The translations under genes and the position numbers were made by a program. 64,000 nucleotides of DNA, from contig OY821745.1 of the NCBI GenBank assembly GCA_963682055.1, forward strand, positions 24,921,342-24,985,341. Direction: 5' to 3'. Under the pieces are notes generated by a model. That model did not search any database. It worked only from the letters and a program-made list of their open reading frames with translations, and was not told the origin of the DNA. Below are positions 12,168 through 22,513 of this stretch, in pieces; the first letter of the stretch is position 1; each line of letters opens with the position of its first letter. Origin of the DNA: Primula veris. Taxonomy: Eukaryota > Streptophyta > Magnoliopsida > Ericales > Primulaceae.

Positions 12168-15100
12168 ATGTTCTTGGATAGTGGATGCTCAAGACACATG
12201 ACGGGAGACAAAAAAAAATTCACTACTCTTGCACCTAAAGACGGAGGCTTTGTGACCTTCGGGGATAATAGCAAGGGTAAAATCATCGGTATTATTAGCA
12301 TTTCTAAACCATCTAATGTTATTATTGATAATGTTTTGCTTGTTGATGGTCTTAAACATAACTTGCTTAGTATAAGTCAACTTTGCGATTTGGGTCACAA
12401 AGTCATTTTTGAAAAATCGCATTGCATCATTCATTGTATTTCGGAAAATAAAACTATTCTCATGGGTCAAAGACAAAATAATGTCTATATGATTGATTTG
12501 AATAGTTCGGTGGATAATGAAGTTAAGTGTCTTGTTACTATCAACGACAATGGTTGGTTGTGGCATAGACGACTTGGTCATGCAAGTCTTGATTTACTTG
12601 CTAAACTTTCTAGAAAAGATTTGGTAATAGGTTTACCAAAAGCTCCTTATATAAAGGACAAACTTTGTCACCCTTGCCAATTAGGCAAACAAACGAAGAT
12701 TTCTTTTAAGTCTAAAAATATTATTTCTACTACTCGTTGTTTGGAGCTCATTCATATGGACTTAGTTGGCCCCTCCCGGACACTTAGTCTTGGAGGGCGT
12801 GCATATGCATTCGTCATGGTTGACGATTTTAGTCGTTTTACTTGGGTTTTATTCTTAACTCATAAGCATGAAGCATTTAGAGAATTCTCTATTATTTGCA
12901 AAAAGCTCCAAACACGAAAGGGTTATATGATCAAAAGTATCCGAACCGATCATGGTAAGGAATTTGAAAATACTCCATTTCAAACTTATTGTGATGAAAA
13001 TGGTATTGATCATAATTTTTCGACCCCTCGTACGCCCCAACAAAATGGGGTGGTAGAGAGGAAGAATAGAACCCTAGAGGAAATGGCACGGATCATGCTT
13101 TGTGAAAATAATTTACCAAAGTATTTTTGGGCCGAAGCCGTAAATTCCGCTTGTTATATTTTAAATAGAGCCTTAATTAGGCCCATATTGAAAAGGACAC
13201 CTTACGAATTATGGAATGAGCGAAAGCCCAATATTTCTCATTTACGTGCATTTGGTTGTAAATGCTATGTTCATAATAATGGTAAGGATAATCTAGGAAA
13301 ATTCGATGCTAAGTCCGATGAAGGAATTTTCATCGGATATGCTATATCGAGTAAAGCGTATAGAATTTTTAATAAAAGAACTTTATTGGTGGAAGAATCG
13401 GTACATGTTTCTTTTGATGAGATTTTACCGACGATTGATAAGCCATTAATTGTTCATAATATTGATAATGATATTTTTCATAATGCATCTTCTTCTAATC
13501 ATGTCACATCTAGCTTAGAGTCTACGCCTAGTATAGAGGTTGTTGAAGAAGTCACTATAGAGAGACTTCAAACGGACTTAGAATCTAGTGTACACATTCA
13601 TGAGGATTTGCCTCAAGAAAGGAGATTTGCCAATAACCATCCGCAAGAATTAATCTTGGGTAACCCGGGAGAAAGAGTGCATACACGTTCTTCTTTGAGA
13701 AATTTAGTTAATCATTTTGCATTCTTATCTCAATTAGAGCCTAAGAACATTCATGAAGCGGAACTAGATGAGAGTTGGGTATTAGCTATGCATGACGAAT
13801 TAAATCAATTCGAGCGTAGTAACGTATGGACTTTAGTACCTAAACCGTGTGAGAAAACCATCATAAGTACGAAATGGATATTTCGTAATAAGATGGATGA
13901 ATCCGGGGTAGTCATTAGAAATAAGGCTAGACTAGTAGCTCAAGGGTATAACCAAGAAGAAGGCATCGATTTCGGTGAAACTTACGCACCCGTAGCTAGA
14001 CTAGAAGCTATTAGAATGTTGCTTGCTTATGCTTCTTTTAAACGTTTTAAATTTTTTCAAATGGATGCTAAAAGTGCATTTTTAAACGGTTTTATAAATG
14101 AGGAAGTTTATGTAAAACAACCACCCGGTTTTGAAAATCACGAGTTTCCCGATCATGTTTACAAACTTCAAAAAGCATTTTATGGTTTAAAACAAGCACC
14201 CCGGGCTTGGTATGAAAGACTTAGTAAATTTTTGATTGAAAAAGGCTTTTCTCGTGATACTTTAGATACTACTCTTTTTATTAAAAAGGATGGAAAAGAC
14301 ATGCTTTTAATTCAAATTTATGTTGATGATATTATTTTCGGTGCTACTAATGCTCGCATGTGCGAGGAGTTTTCTAAGTGTATGCAAGGCGAATTCGAGA
14401 TGAGCATGATGGGCGAACTCACCTACTTCCTTGGATTGCAAATCAAACAAACAAATGATGAAATTTTCGTAAATCAAGCCAAATATACAAGGGACTTGCT
14501 CAAACGATTCAACATGAGCAATGCAAAGCCACTAGGAACTCCTATGAGTCCGGCAACAAAACTAGACAAGGATGAATCGGGTAAAAGCGTGGACCAAAAG
14601 CTATATAGAGGTATGATTGGATCTCTCTTATATTTAACCGCAAGTAGACCCGATATCATGTTTAGTGTTTGCTTGTGTGCTAAGTATCAATCTTGTCCTA
14701 AGGAATCGCATGTTATAGCCGTTAAGCGTATTTTTAGATATCTTGTAGGAACATGCAATTTAGGATTATTTTATCCCCATGATACTACTTTTGATTTACT
14801 TGGCTATTCCGACGCCGACTTTGCTGGTTGTCGTTTAGATAGAAAAAGTACTAGAGGCACTTGCCATTTTTTAGGAAACGCCTTAGTTTCTTGGCATAGC
14901 AAGAAACAAAACTCGGTTGCGCTTTCTACGGCGGAGGCGGAATACGTCGCCGCGGGTAGTTGTTGCGCACAAATCCTTTGGATGCGTCAACAACTAAATG
15001 ACTTTGAATTATCTTTTGATAGTGTGCCTATTTTATGTGATAATACTAGTGCTATAAATCTTTCGAAAAATCCGATCCAACACACTCGTACTAAACACAT

Positions 15101-15241
15101 AAATTTACGTCATCATTTCTAAGGGATCATGTTCAAAAAGGGGATATTATACTTGAATATATAAGTACCGATAGGCAATTAGCCGATATTTTTACAAAAC
15201 CCCTTAACGAGAACAATTTTGTTTTATTCGACGAGAATTAG
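12168..15241 (+). CDS. Sirevirus-type Copia pol, 5'-truncated and frameshifted near its end
   Basis: A 984-residue frame (12168-15122) begins inside the polyprotein: LDSGCSRHMTG is the Copia sequence around the protease/GAG-pre-integrase region, and gag is absent. Zinc-binding HHCC: H133, H138, C167, C170. Integrase triad: D198, D261, E297 with D,D-35-E spacing. Reverse transcriptase: ARLVAQGYNQ, AFLNGFINEEVY, YGLKQAPRAWY and the catalytic YVDD at 718-721. RNase H starts at YSDADFAG near residue 880. Sequences such as VDDIIFGATN and GMIGSLLYLTASRPDI are typical of Sireviruses. At 15119 one base is missing, so the frame stops at TAA; the proper C-terminus (RDHVQKGDI ... LADIFTKPL) continues in another frame to 15241. 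The apparent start codon comes from the junction with host exon DNA. Confidence 0.93.
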
Positions 15242-15778
15242 GCATGTTTGATGTGTGAAATATGCATATATATATATATATATATTTTATTGCTTTTATA
15301 TTTTTTTTTTTGCCAAATCAGTGTCGAAAAGTGCAAAAAAAATTCTTGTTCTGTAAAATGTTTATAGTCGACCGATCGTCTGTAAAAACGACTGATCGTT
15401 TTTACATAGACGACCGATCGTTCTGAAAAAAACGACCGATCATTTTTTCAATGTGCTCACTGGAACATTTTTTCCCAAAACGACCGGTCGAAATTCCAAA
15501 ACGACCGATCGTTTTTCTATTTTTCAGTTTTTAAACTTCTTTCAAACCCTAATCTCTTTTCATAACTTCAAAACCATCTCTCTCTCTATATAAAAAAATT
15601 CGCCACTTCTCTTCAATTCTTCCAAAAATCCCAATTTTCTCTAAATATATAACACAATTCCTCTTATTATCCGTATAATCGATTAATTCCGTTTCTTAAA
15701 AATCCCCAAATTTTCTCCCAATTTTTTTTTTCCAATCCAATATAGTTCGTTCAAAGAAAGCCCAACCACATCTCGTCG
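15242..15778 (+). other. Sirevirus spacer between pol and the extra ORF, with CGACCGATCG motifs
   Basis: Non-coding internal retrotransposon DNA. Between about 15368 and 15515 it carries six more variants of the CGACCGATCG motif that fills the LTR. A TA microsatellite lies at 15266-15285 and a CT-rich stretch near 15580. Confidence 0.6.
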
Positions 15779-17085
15779 ATGAACATGAGGACGACTACGT
15801 GCCTCCATCCCCCCGTGTTCCTCGCGGTCGGCGAACCGGCTCCTCCACCGCTCCATGATCGGACCCCGGTGCCTCTTCCGGCTCACTCCCTCCTCTCTAT
15901 CCACCTACCATCGCTAAACGAGGTATATTGTCAAACTTTACCATTGATATGCCTCTATTTCGTGAACGTTTTCCGATCCTTATGCAAAATGTCACCTTAC
16001 AAAAACTCGACACCATCCTTACCCTAAAAGAACCTTTTTTTCACTGAAAATGTCTATGAGTTTTACGCTAACCTCGTAGTTGATAGGGGTCATGATGACG
16101 CACTCCGTTTGCGTTTATCGTTCAATGGCCAACCTTTCGTTTACGGTATAGACCATTTATGAAATATTCTACACCTCGATGATGATGGGGTGTACGAGCA
16201 AAGTGATGAACTTTGCGAAATGCTCGAGATCGATAATTTTAACGATCTCAAAGACGAGCTATTTCATCCCCTCCATCAAAATCGCTCAAACAAGGCTCAT
16301 GGCCTTCTTTTTAAAATAAATTAGCCTACCATATTCTCTCTCATATTGTCCTCCCTCATAGCTCAAACTTCACGGATGTTACCAATGAGTACATCTTCCT
16401 TCTAGGGTGCATCCATCGCCAAGTCAAAATTGACTTCGCGACGCTCATATTCTTTAAGATGGATTCGCTAAAAATGAAATCCAAGAATGGGCTACCTTAC
16501 GGTGCCTTGATTTCTGCCATCTTAAAAGACATCCAACTCGTTCCCGGAGGAACTCTTTTCAAGAACAAGGACAAACACATTTGGGATACCGCATATCTCT
16601 CCCAAATGTCCATCAAATTCAACACTACTGCCAAGACCATAGCTTGGTCCGGTAAACGGGTGTCCGGCCCCGACTATACCCCTCTTTCCCCCGAAGAGGA
16701 AGAGTATGTCGGCCCCAAGGCCACACCGCAAGTTGCTGCTCGTGAGGATGTGCCTATTTCCTCCGAGTCTCTTCCCCCATCTCACATCCCTTCCTCTTCT
16801 CGTCCCTCTCGAGGTCGAGGAAAAGCCAAAGTGGGATCTTCCGACCTTCCCCCGCGCACCGAACAATTCTACAACGATCTGTACATCGACCAATATCAGA
16901 ATGCGCAACTCCACCGACGCATGTTTCGCTCCATGAACCCGAGCCAAGAAGATTTGTACGAAATAGATAGGTTAAGCGCCGAGCAAAGGGCGAAGTTCCA
17001 CCGGTATTTTCCCGACCTTGCCGGTCGGCCTGATGAAGACGAAGACGAAGACGAAGAGGACGACGCGACCTCACACCGCGACTAG
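15779..17085 (+). pseudogene. Degenerate additional ORF downstream of Sirevirus pol
   Basis: Pieces of one protein are spread over two or three frames. The first part (around 15900-16015, including PLFRERFPILMQNVTLQ) runs into a stop; after a shift FFTENVYEFYANLVVDRGH follows, then further stops near 16160 and 16323. The last 208 codons (16459-17085) are open: a helical N-terminal part (LPYGALISAILKD), a Ser/Pro-rich middle, and a very acidic C-terminus. The order FYANL ... LPYG...I...L resembles the putative plant transposon protein domain found as extra ORFs in plant retroelements, and the place is that of the Sirevirus envelope-like gene. No function is claimed. Confidence 0.6.
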
Positions 17086-17652
17086 GCGTTTCTTTTTTTT
17101 ATGTTTTTTTTGATGATGTCAAAGGGGGAGAAATACCCTTCTTTTGTTTTGCATTGTATTTCTATTATTTCCATTTTCATTGAACAACGTTGTTTTTGAT
17201 GTAATAAGTAGCAAACGTTTTGCATTTATGTTATGAATCGTTTTTATGTTGCTATTTATCATTGCTTGTTAAAATTCAATGACGTTGTGAGATTGCGAAT
17301 TTATAATTCTAGAAATGCGTTTTTATCATATTTGATGTCTATTAATAATTGTGCGCATTATATATTGTTGCTTGGGTTATTTTTGTTGTTTTTCATTTGT
17401 GGCGATTGAACATTTTTAGGCAAAACCATGGCGAATTTTTCACTTGCATTTGTTCTTTCGTTATCTTTCAAAAACCTTTTAGCCTCGAATAACTTCGTTT
17501 TATCGGATGTTGTGACATTTACTTGTTTTTCACTAAAACCTTTTACTCTAGTAAAACGTCACCTACACATCTCGATTATACTTTTGTTTAAGCAAAAAGA
17601 GCTTATAGTATGTTTAAAGTCAATATTTTGTCATCATCAAAAAGGGAGAGAT
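17086..17652 (+). other. Sirevirus 3' untranslated region with two polypurine tracts
   Basis: GATGTCAAAGGGGGAGAAA at about 17114-17132 is a typical Sirevirus internal purine tract. A second, CATCAAAAAGGGAGAGAT, ends directly at the 3' LTR (17652) and is the likely primer for plus-strand synthesis. No coding signal between them. Confidence 0.75.
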
Positions 17653-18837
17653 TGTTGAACGATGTTCTTCTAATCGATTATTTTAATGATAACAAAATTT
17701 GTAAAACATGATAAAAACTCGTTTTGCGTACTAATCATTTATCTAGCGTGTTAAAGGTTTGAAATGATAGTATGTTGAAATACGAAGCCAACGGATCAAG
17801 CGGAACCTCAATCGGACTTAAAACGAACTAGTTACGAGCTTTCGAACTATGTCGAGAAAACCGAGAAATTGCTAAGGCAGAAACGACCGATCGTAAGGCA
17901 GAAACGACCGATCGTTTCAGATCAGATTTCTTCCAGTGAGTTCACAAGAAAAACGACCGATCATTTTTCAGTCACGACCGATCGTTTTAGGTATAATTTC
18001 TTCCAGAGAGTTCACAAGAAAAACAACCAATCGTTTTTCAGAAACGACCGATCGTTTCTGTAGAAATTCAAAAAGCAGCTTTTTCACTTATCCTGAAAAA
18101 CTGGGTAACTGCTGAAAAACCATTGAGCAATAAACTCAACAACTACAAACGGCCATCTATGGACCAATGGACCTTTTTGGCTCTTCAAATAGCCCCCAAA
18201 TCCATTGTTGAAGAGAACCCAACATTCACACAAAATTCAAGCAATCAAATTCAAGATCATACAAGCTTATACTTCAAATTCTCTCACTTTTATTCAAAAA
18301 CATTCTTGAGTGTAATATTATTGTAATCTTATAAACACCAAGAAATTATTTGTTAGTGAGTGATTCATTTCAAATTCAAACTTGTAAGAGTAATTTATAA
18401 ACTCATTGTGAGCGAGTGATCGGGTAGAGGCTTTGTAAGCAAGTGTAGCTTAAAAGCTCTAGGTCTTTTCATTCGGGATACTCATAGAGTGAGGGAGAGC
18501 TTAATCGGTCGATTAGCTCGTTAGGTTGTAACCTTGGAAGAAGATTCTAGTGAAACACTCGGTAGTGTGAATACCGAGGAGAGGACGTACGCGCGTTTTG
18601 CCGAACCTCTATAAATCTTGTGTTATTCCTTTTCCTTAACTTTTACTTTCCGCACTTATTTATTACTTATTTTGTTTGCTTGAATAGCTTAAAATAGCAT
18701 TATTAGTTAACACAAGTGTTTAAGTTAGAAGAATCTACTAATTAGCTTAGTTAATAACTCATAGTTTTTATTCCGCGAAAATCGTACGTAAACCTTATTC
18801 ACCACCCCTCTAAGGTTTAGACCCTTACGGACCAACA
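17653..18837 (+). mobile_element. Sirevirus 3' LTR, 1185 bp
   Basis: Same length and nearly the same sequence as 10833-12017, with the same TGTTG...CAACA ends, and followed by CTTTA at 18838-18842. One internal CGACCGATCG motif has decayed to CAACCAATCG relative to the other LTR. The flank after it repeats host exon 1 DNA, as at 12018. Confidence 0.93.
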
Positions 18838-18990
18838 CTTTAGAAAATGAGAAGTTAAGGGAATTGTGAGGCTTGAAGAGATAGGTTAAGAGAGATAGAG
18901 AGGGACTCGTCATTGCCTGATGCGGACCGAGCAGAGAGATATAGAGATAAGGGAGGTTTATGTTTAGGATCAAAAATTAATTAACCCATG
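18838..18990 (-). pseudogene. Duplicated synthetase exon 1 fragment with 5' leader, copy B
   Basis: Nearly identical to 12018-12167, with a few substitutions including AGAAGTTAAGG in place of AGAAGAAGAGG. It continues past AACCCATG into unique sequence (TATTATGTAATA), so this copy keeps the original downstream flank, whereas copy A is cut at AACCCATG and joined to pol. Confidence 0.88.
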
Positions 18991-20355
18991 TATTATGTAA
19001 TATTTGCCAATAACTTCTCTAAGCTTGGACGATTTGTAAGGGTCCGTTTAGTAACAGGTTTTTCTAATTACTTTTAGACTTTTGATTTTAAAAATTAATG
19101 ACGTTTAAAAATTAAATTTTTAGACTAAAAAGACTAGGGAGAGATATGAGGTTTAGTTTAGGATCACGTGATAAAAAATCATAAACTATGTGGTGTTTCC
19201 GAATAGCCCCTCTAAGATTGAAGTTTTTACCAGTTTATGAGATTTTATGAGATGCCATGAATATGTAGTACAAACAATTTGTAACAATGCTCTATCAGCC
19301 TACCAACTTATGGAATATGATCACACGATTTGTAATATGGTGTTTCCGAATAGCCCCCATAAGGTTGGAGTCTTTGTAAGTTTTAGCTATAAGTTATATA
19401 GATTTTGCAATTAGCCTCATGTACATATTAAATGGCACAATTTGTGCTCGATTGTCTGTTTTTGAAAATTTTCGTTTCAATATATAGTTTTACAATATAT
19501 TAGAAATGGAACAATCTATGTTATGTTATACGTCTTGGACAAGTTTTCTTCACCTTTGCAAGACGAAAGTGAGTTTAAAATTTAGAATTTAACATGTGTT
19601 CATTGATTGTGGCCACTCGTAAAGCTCGAGGTCGAGGATCCGCCTCTCGTAACATTCATGTGTTAGTACTTAGGAATAAATGACATGCAAATCTTCCTCG
19701 AACATTTGGAACTGTTTTATTTTATGATTTACGACTTATACAAACACTTCTATGTATTAATTATCTCAAAAAACAATTTGAGGTTGTTGTTTAGCATTCC
19801 TCTTGTACCATAAGCTCAGTATAACTTGATATTATCCTCATGTGTCAATCTTAAAATTTAAAATGGGACAAAAATATCGACAATACTTTAATACTGACTT
19901 TTAGTCCAAAACATCGCACCCCCCCCTTTTTCGAAACGACTTCAAGAAAAAATCCCTGCCCTACTACTCGCCAAATATTATTGTCACCGACATTGCCACG
20001 TCGAAGTTTTCAATTCCTTTTAAAAGCTTCGGGAAAATATTTGACGCCGGTGTACTTAAAATAATCGCCTTCGTGTATTACATATAGATTGAATCAAAGC
20101 GGTCTAATGTTTAAAATTCAGGTTGTGCTTGGCTAGTGATACATCAATTGATTGGCTAGTTTTTATTTATTGGAAGTCAAAAAAATAATTGCAAACAAAA
20201 ACACAAAGAAACCTTGATGGCACGAAAAACTGACTCAGGTTTTCATTACACAAAAAAAATAAAATTTTTGTAAGTAAATAAACATGAAAAAAGGAAATAA
20301 GCAATGAGTGCTAAATAGAGAGCATGGCTATAACCACACATAAAGGGAGGGAAAA
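18991..20355. repeat. Gene-poor DNA with three decayed copies of a dispersed repeat
   Basis: Segments near 18.99-19.05, 19.17-19.25 and 19.33-19.49 kb share phrases such as AAACTATGTGGTGTTTCCGA, AGCCCCTCTAAG and ATTTTGCAATTAG with each other and with 10.45-10.62 kb. After 19.5 kb I see no recognisable gene or element up to the TRIM. Confidence 0.5.
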
Positions 20356-20880
20356 TGTAACAATCCGGATTTTAATAGAAAAATGCCATGATATAGAGAA
20401 GAAAGCTATCTCACATTGCCTAGATATATATAAGCGTGGAGTATACTCTTTCTTATCACAACGGTCTATTAAAGCAGTACGCCCCAGAATCAAGGACGAG
20501 CGGATAATATTGGTGGTAGAAAGCAGATGATGACGGTTCGGTCGGAGGACAGAGTCGTTACAATTGGTATCAGAACCGTTATATAGCCGACGTTGGGACT
20601 AACACGAGTAAAAGAACCCCAGAAGAACGGCGTGCCCGACGAGGATGGTGTACCGAAGGGGGAAGACTGTAACAACCCGGATTTTTATAGGAAAATATCA
20701 TGATATAGAGAAGAAAGTTATCTCACATTGCCTAGATATATATAAGTTTAGAGTATATTCGTTGTTATCACCAAGGCTTTTTAAAGACGTGCAGGCCCAA
20801 GAAGCGAGTACGAAATTAGGTCAAAACGGAAAATATTCGTGCTAGCAAGCAGATCATGGCCGGAGCACAGGATCGTTACA
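20356..20880 (+). mobile_element. Second TRIM element, 525 bp
   Basis: Two direct repeats of about 207 and 213 bp (20356-20562 and 20668-20880) begin TGTAACAA(T/C)CCGGAT and end CGTTACA, giving TGTAAC...GTTACA termini. The first is followed by TTGGTATCAGAACC, a methionine-tRNA primer-binding site; the second is preceded by the purine tract GAAGGGGGAAGAC. The interior is about 105 bp with no ORF. The repeats are more divergent than those of the TRIM at 5.5 kb, and I found no matching target duplication. Confidence 0.85.
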
Positions 20881-21087
20881 TTACCTAGTCAGTAACTGAT
20901 TGGCGCCAGTGGGGTTGCAATGCAATCACGTCAGATCCATGGTGGTGGGAGTGGATGGGTTTTGCAAACTCTAGCTGTTTTGCAACACAGACCTAACTTT
21001 TGTGATTTTGATTATGCTTCGGAGTTTGGACCATTGTTAATTTAAATAAGTTTACAAATTCTACTTAGTCCCGGTTTAACCTTTTTA
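20881..21087. other. Short unassigned non-coding stretch
   Basis: A locally GC-richer patch at 20890-20990 (ATTGGCGCCAGTGGGGTTGC and neighbours) in AT-rich surroundings. I recognise no gene or element in it. Confidence 0.3.
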
Positions 21088-21233
21088 GAGCATTTGCACC
21101 AGATTGTTTAAAATAGTTCTTTTATCTATTTTAAATACAAAAATTAAACATTTGTTAAATTTAATCAATGTAACAAGTTGAGTTTAATTGTGTAAAATAA
21201 ACAATCAAATTAAAGAAGCGGGTGTGAATGCTT
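21088..21233. mobile_element. Tourist/Harbinger-like MITE
   Basis: About 146 bp with terminal inverted repeats GAGCATTTGCACC and GGTGTGAATGCTT, flanked by TTA on both sides, as expected for PIF/Harbinger-type MITEs. AT-rich interior, no ORF. Confidence 0.55.
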
Positions 21234-21340
21234 TTAAAACCTTGACGTGTTAGTAGATTTTCTAAATAATAGATTCTAGTTTTACTCAAACTTATTCGAA
21301 TCTCTCTTATCATACAAAAATATAATGAAATGTTATTAAA

Positions 21341-21586
21341 TACTCACTTTGTCTCATAAATATGTATCGTTTCATTTTTTGATTCTCCTAAATTATGGGC
21401 TCATTTATATTTAGGATGTGATAGTTATGTTTTAAAATTCTATATATATACACATATTAAATAAGCATTGATTCAATAAATATAAAATATTCATATTATT
21501 TAAAAAAAGTATTAAAGTACAATTGTAGATATATTAAATAATGTAACTATCTTTCTTAATATTAATGATTTGGGACGAATGGAGTA
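21341..21586. mobile_element. Degenerate Stowaway-like MITE
   Basis: The left end TACTCACTTTGTCTCATAAA and right end TTTGGGACGAATGGAGTA are decayed forms of the common TACTCCCTCCGTCCC Stowaway terminus, inverted relative to each other and about 246 bp apart. Confidence 0.55.
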
Positions 21587-22162
21587 ACTATTAAGATACT
21601 AGATTCACGATACTGTTAATTGTTCGATATTGATTCCAAAACATTAAAACAAAAATATAACATCCAAAATTACATTATTTAAAAAAAAAAAAAATACTCA
21701 TTTTGCTGCCTGAAAAATTCAAGACAGATTGTCTTGAAATTTTCAGGACAACAAAAATGGATCCGTTTAGTACCAATAAAAAAACTTATTTATCATATAA
21801 ACATGTCTAAAATGACAAACACTCTATGAATATGGTGCACAATAATTAAGGGCATGCCAAACAATATAATTTTTTAATTTTAATTTTAAATTAATTTTAA
21901 TCTATGTATTTTGGGGTTAATTAATACGTATTAGGTTTTATTATATGATATAGCTAAATTAGAATGCACCGGATTTACTCATCTAAAATATATATTATAG
22001 TTTAGCACATAGCATCAAATAAATACCCTCATTACCCAACTTATAGGTTTATCCATTAACTAATACCTATTTATTAGCATTATAACCATATTTTTCTCTC
22101 CTAACTATATTCTTTATACTTATTTTTTGTTGTTGCTATTTTGTAAATATATATATATATAT

Positions 22163-22513
22163 AGTAATCGTTGCCCACGCGTTACGTGTGCGATACGTAG
22201 TGACATAGATATGATCCCGACAAATAAACTTAATATATTTTTTTAAATTAAACATCGAATGATTAAATATAATTAATTAACAATCGTATATAAAGAGTAA
22301 CATAATATTTTACTCTTGTAAAAAATACACAACGATTTTGTTTGGAATATTAATGTGTGGAAAATAACATTTTTTAAGTTATTTATGTATTTGAATTGAA
22401 TGATGATATTTAAGATTAATTACAATATTAGAGTGAATGTATTTTTGAAAAATTTGGGCAAAATTGGGGAGCCTCAAAATATTTGGGTTGACTTGTATTA
22501 ATAGTATGATGAT
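22163..22513. mobile_element. Half copy of a fold-back element family
   Basis: Begins TAGTAATCGTTGCCCACGCG after a TA run and ends with GGGAGCCTCAAAATATTTGG and TTAATAGTATGATGATAA. Both ends match the left arm of the complete fold-back element at 25974-26625; the mirrored right arm is missing. Confidence 0.55.

Noticed and set aside
12189..12581. ORF of 130 codons on the minus strand over the start of Sirevirus pol
   Set aside because: Mirror of the coding frame; no family signal, and the plus-strand frame is unmistakably Copia pol.
16522..16947. Minus-strand ORF of 141 codons opposite the Sirevirus extra ORF
   Set aside because: The plus-strand frame explains the composition (Ser/Pro-rich, acidic tail); the minus frame is its mirror.
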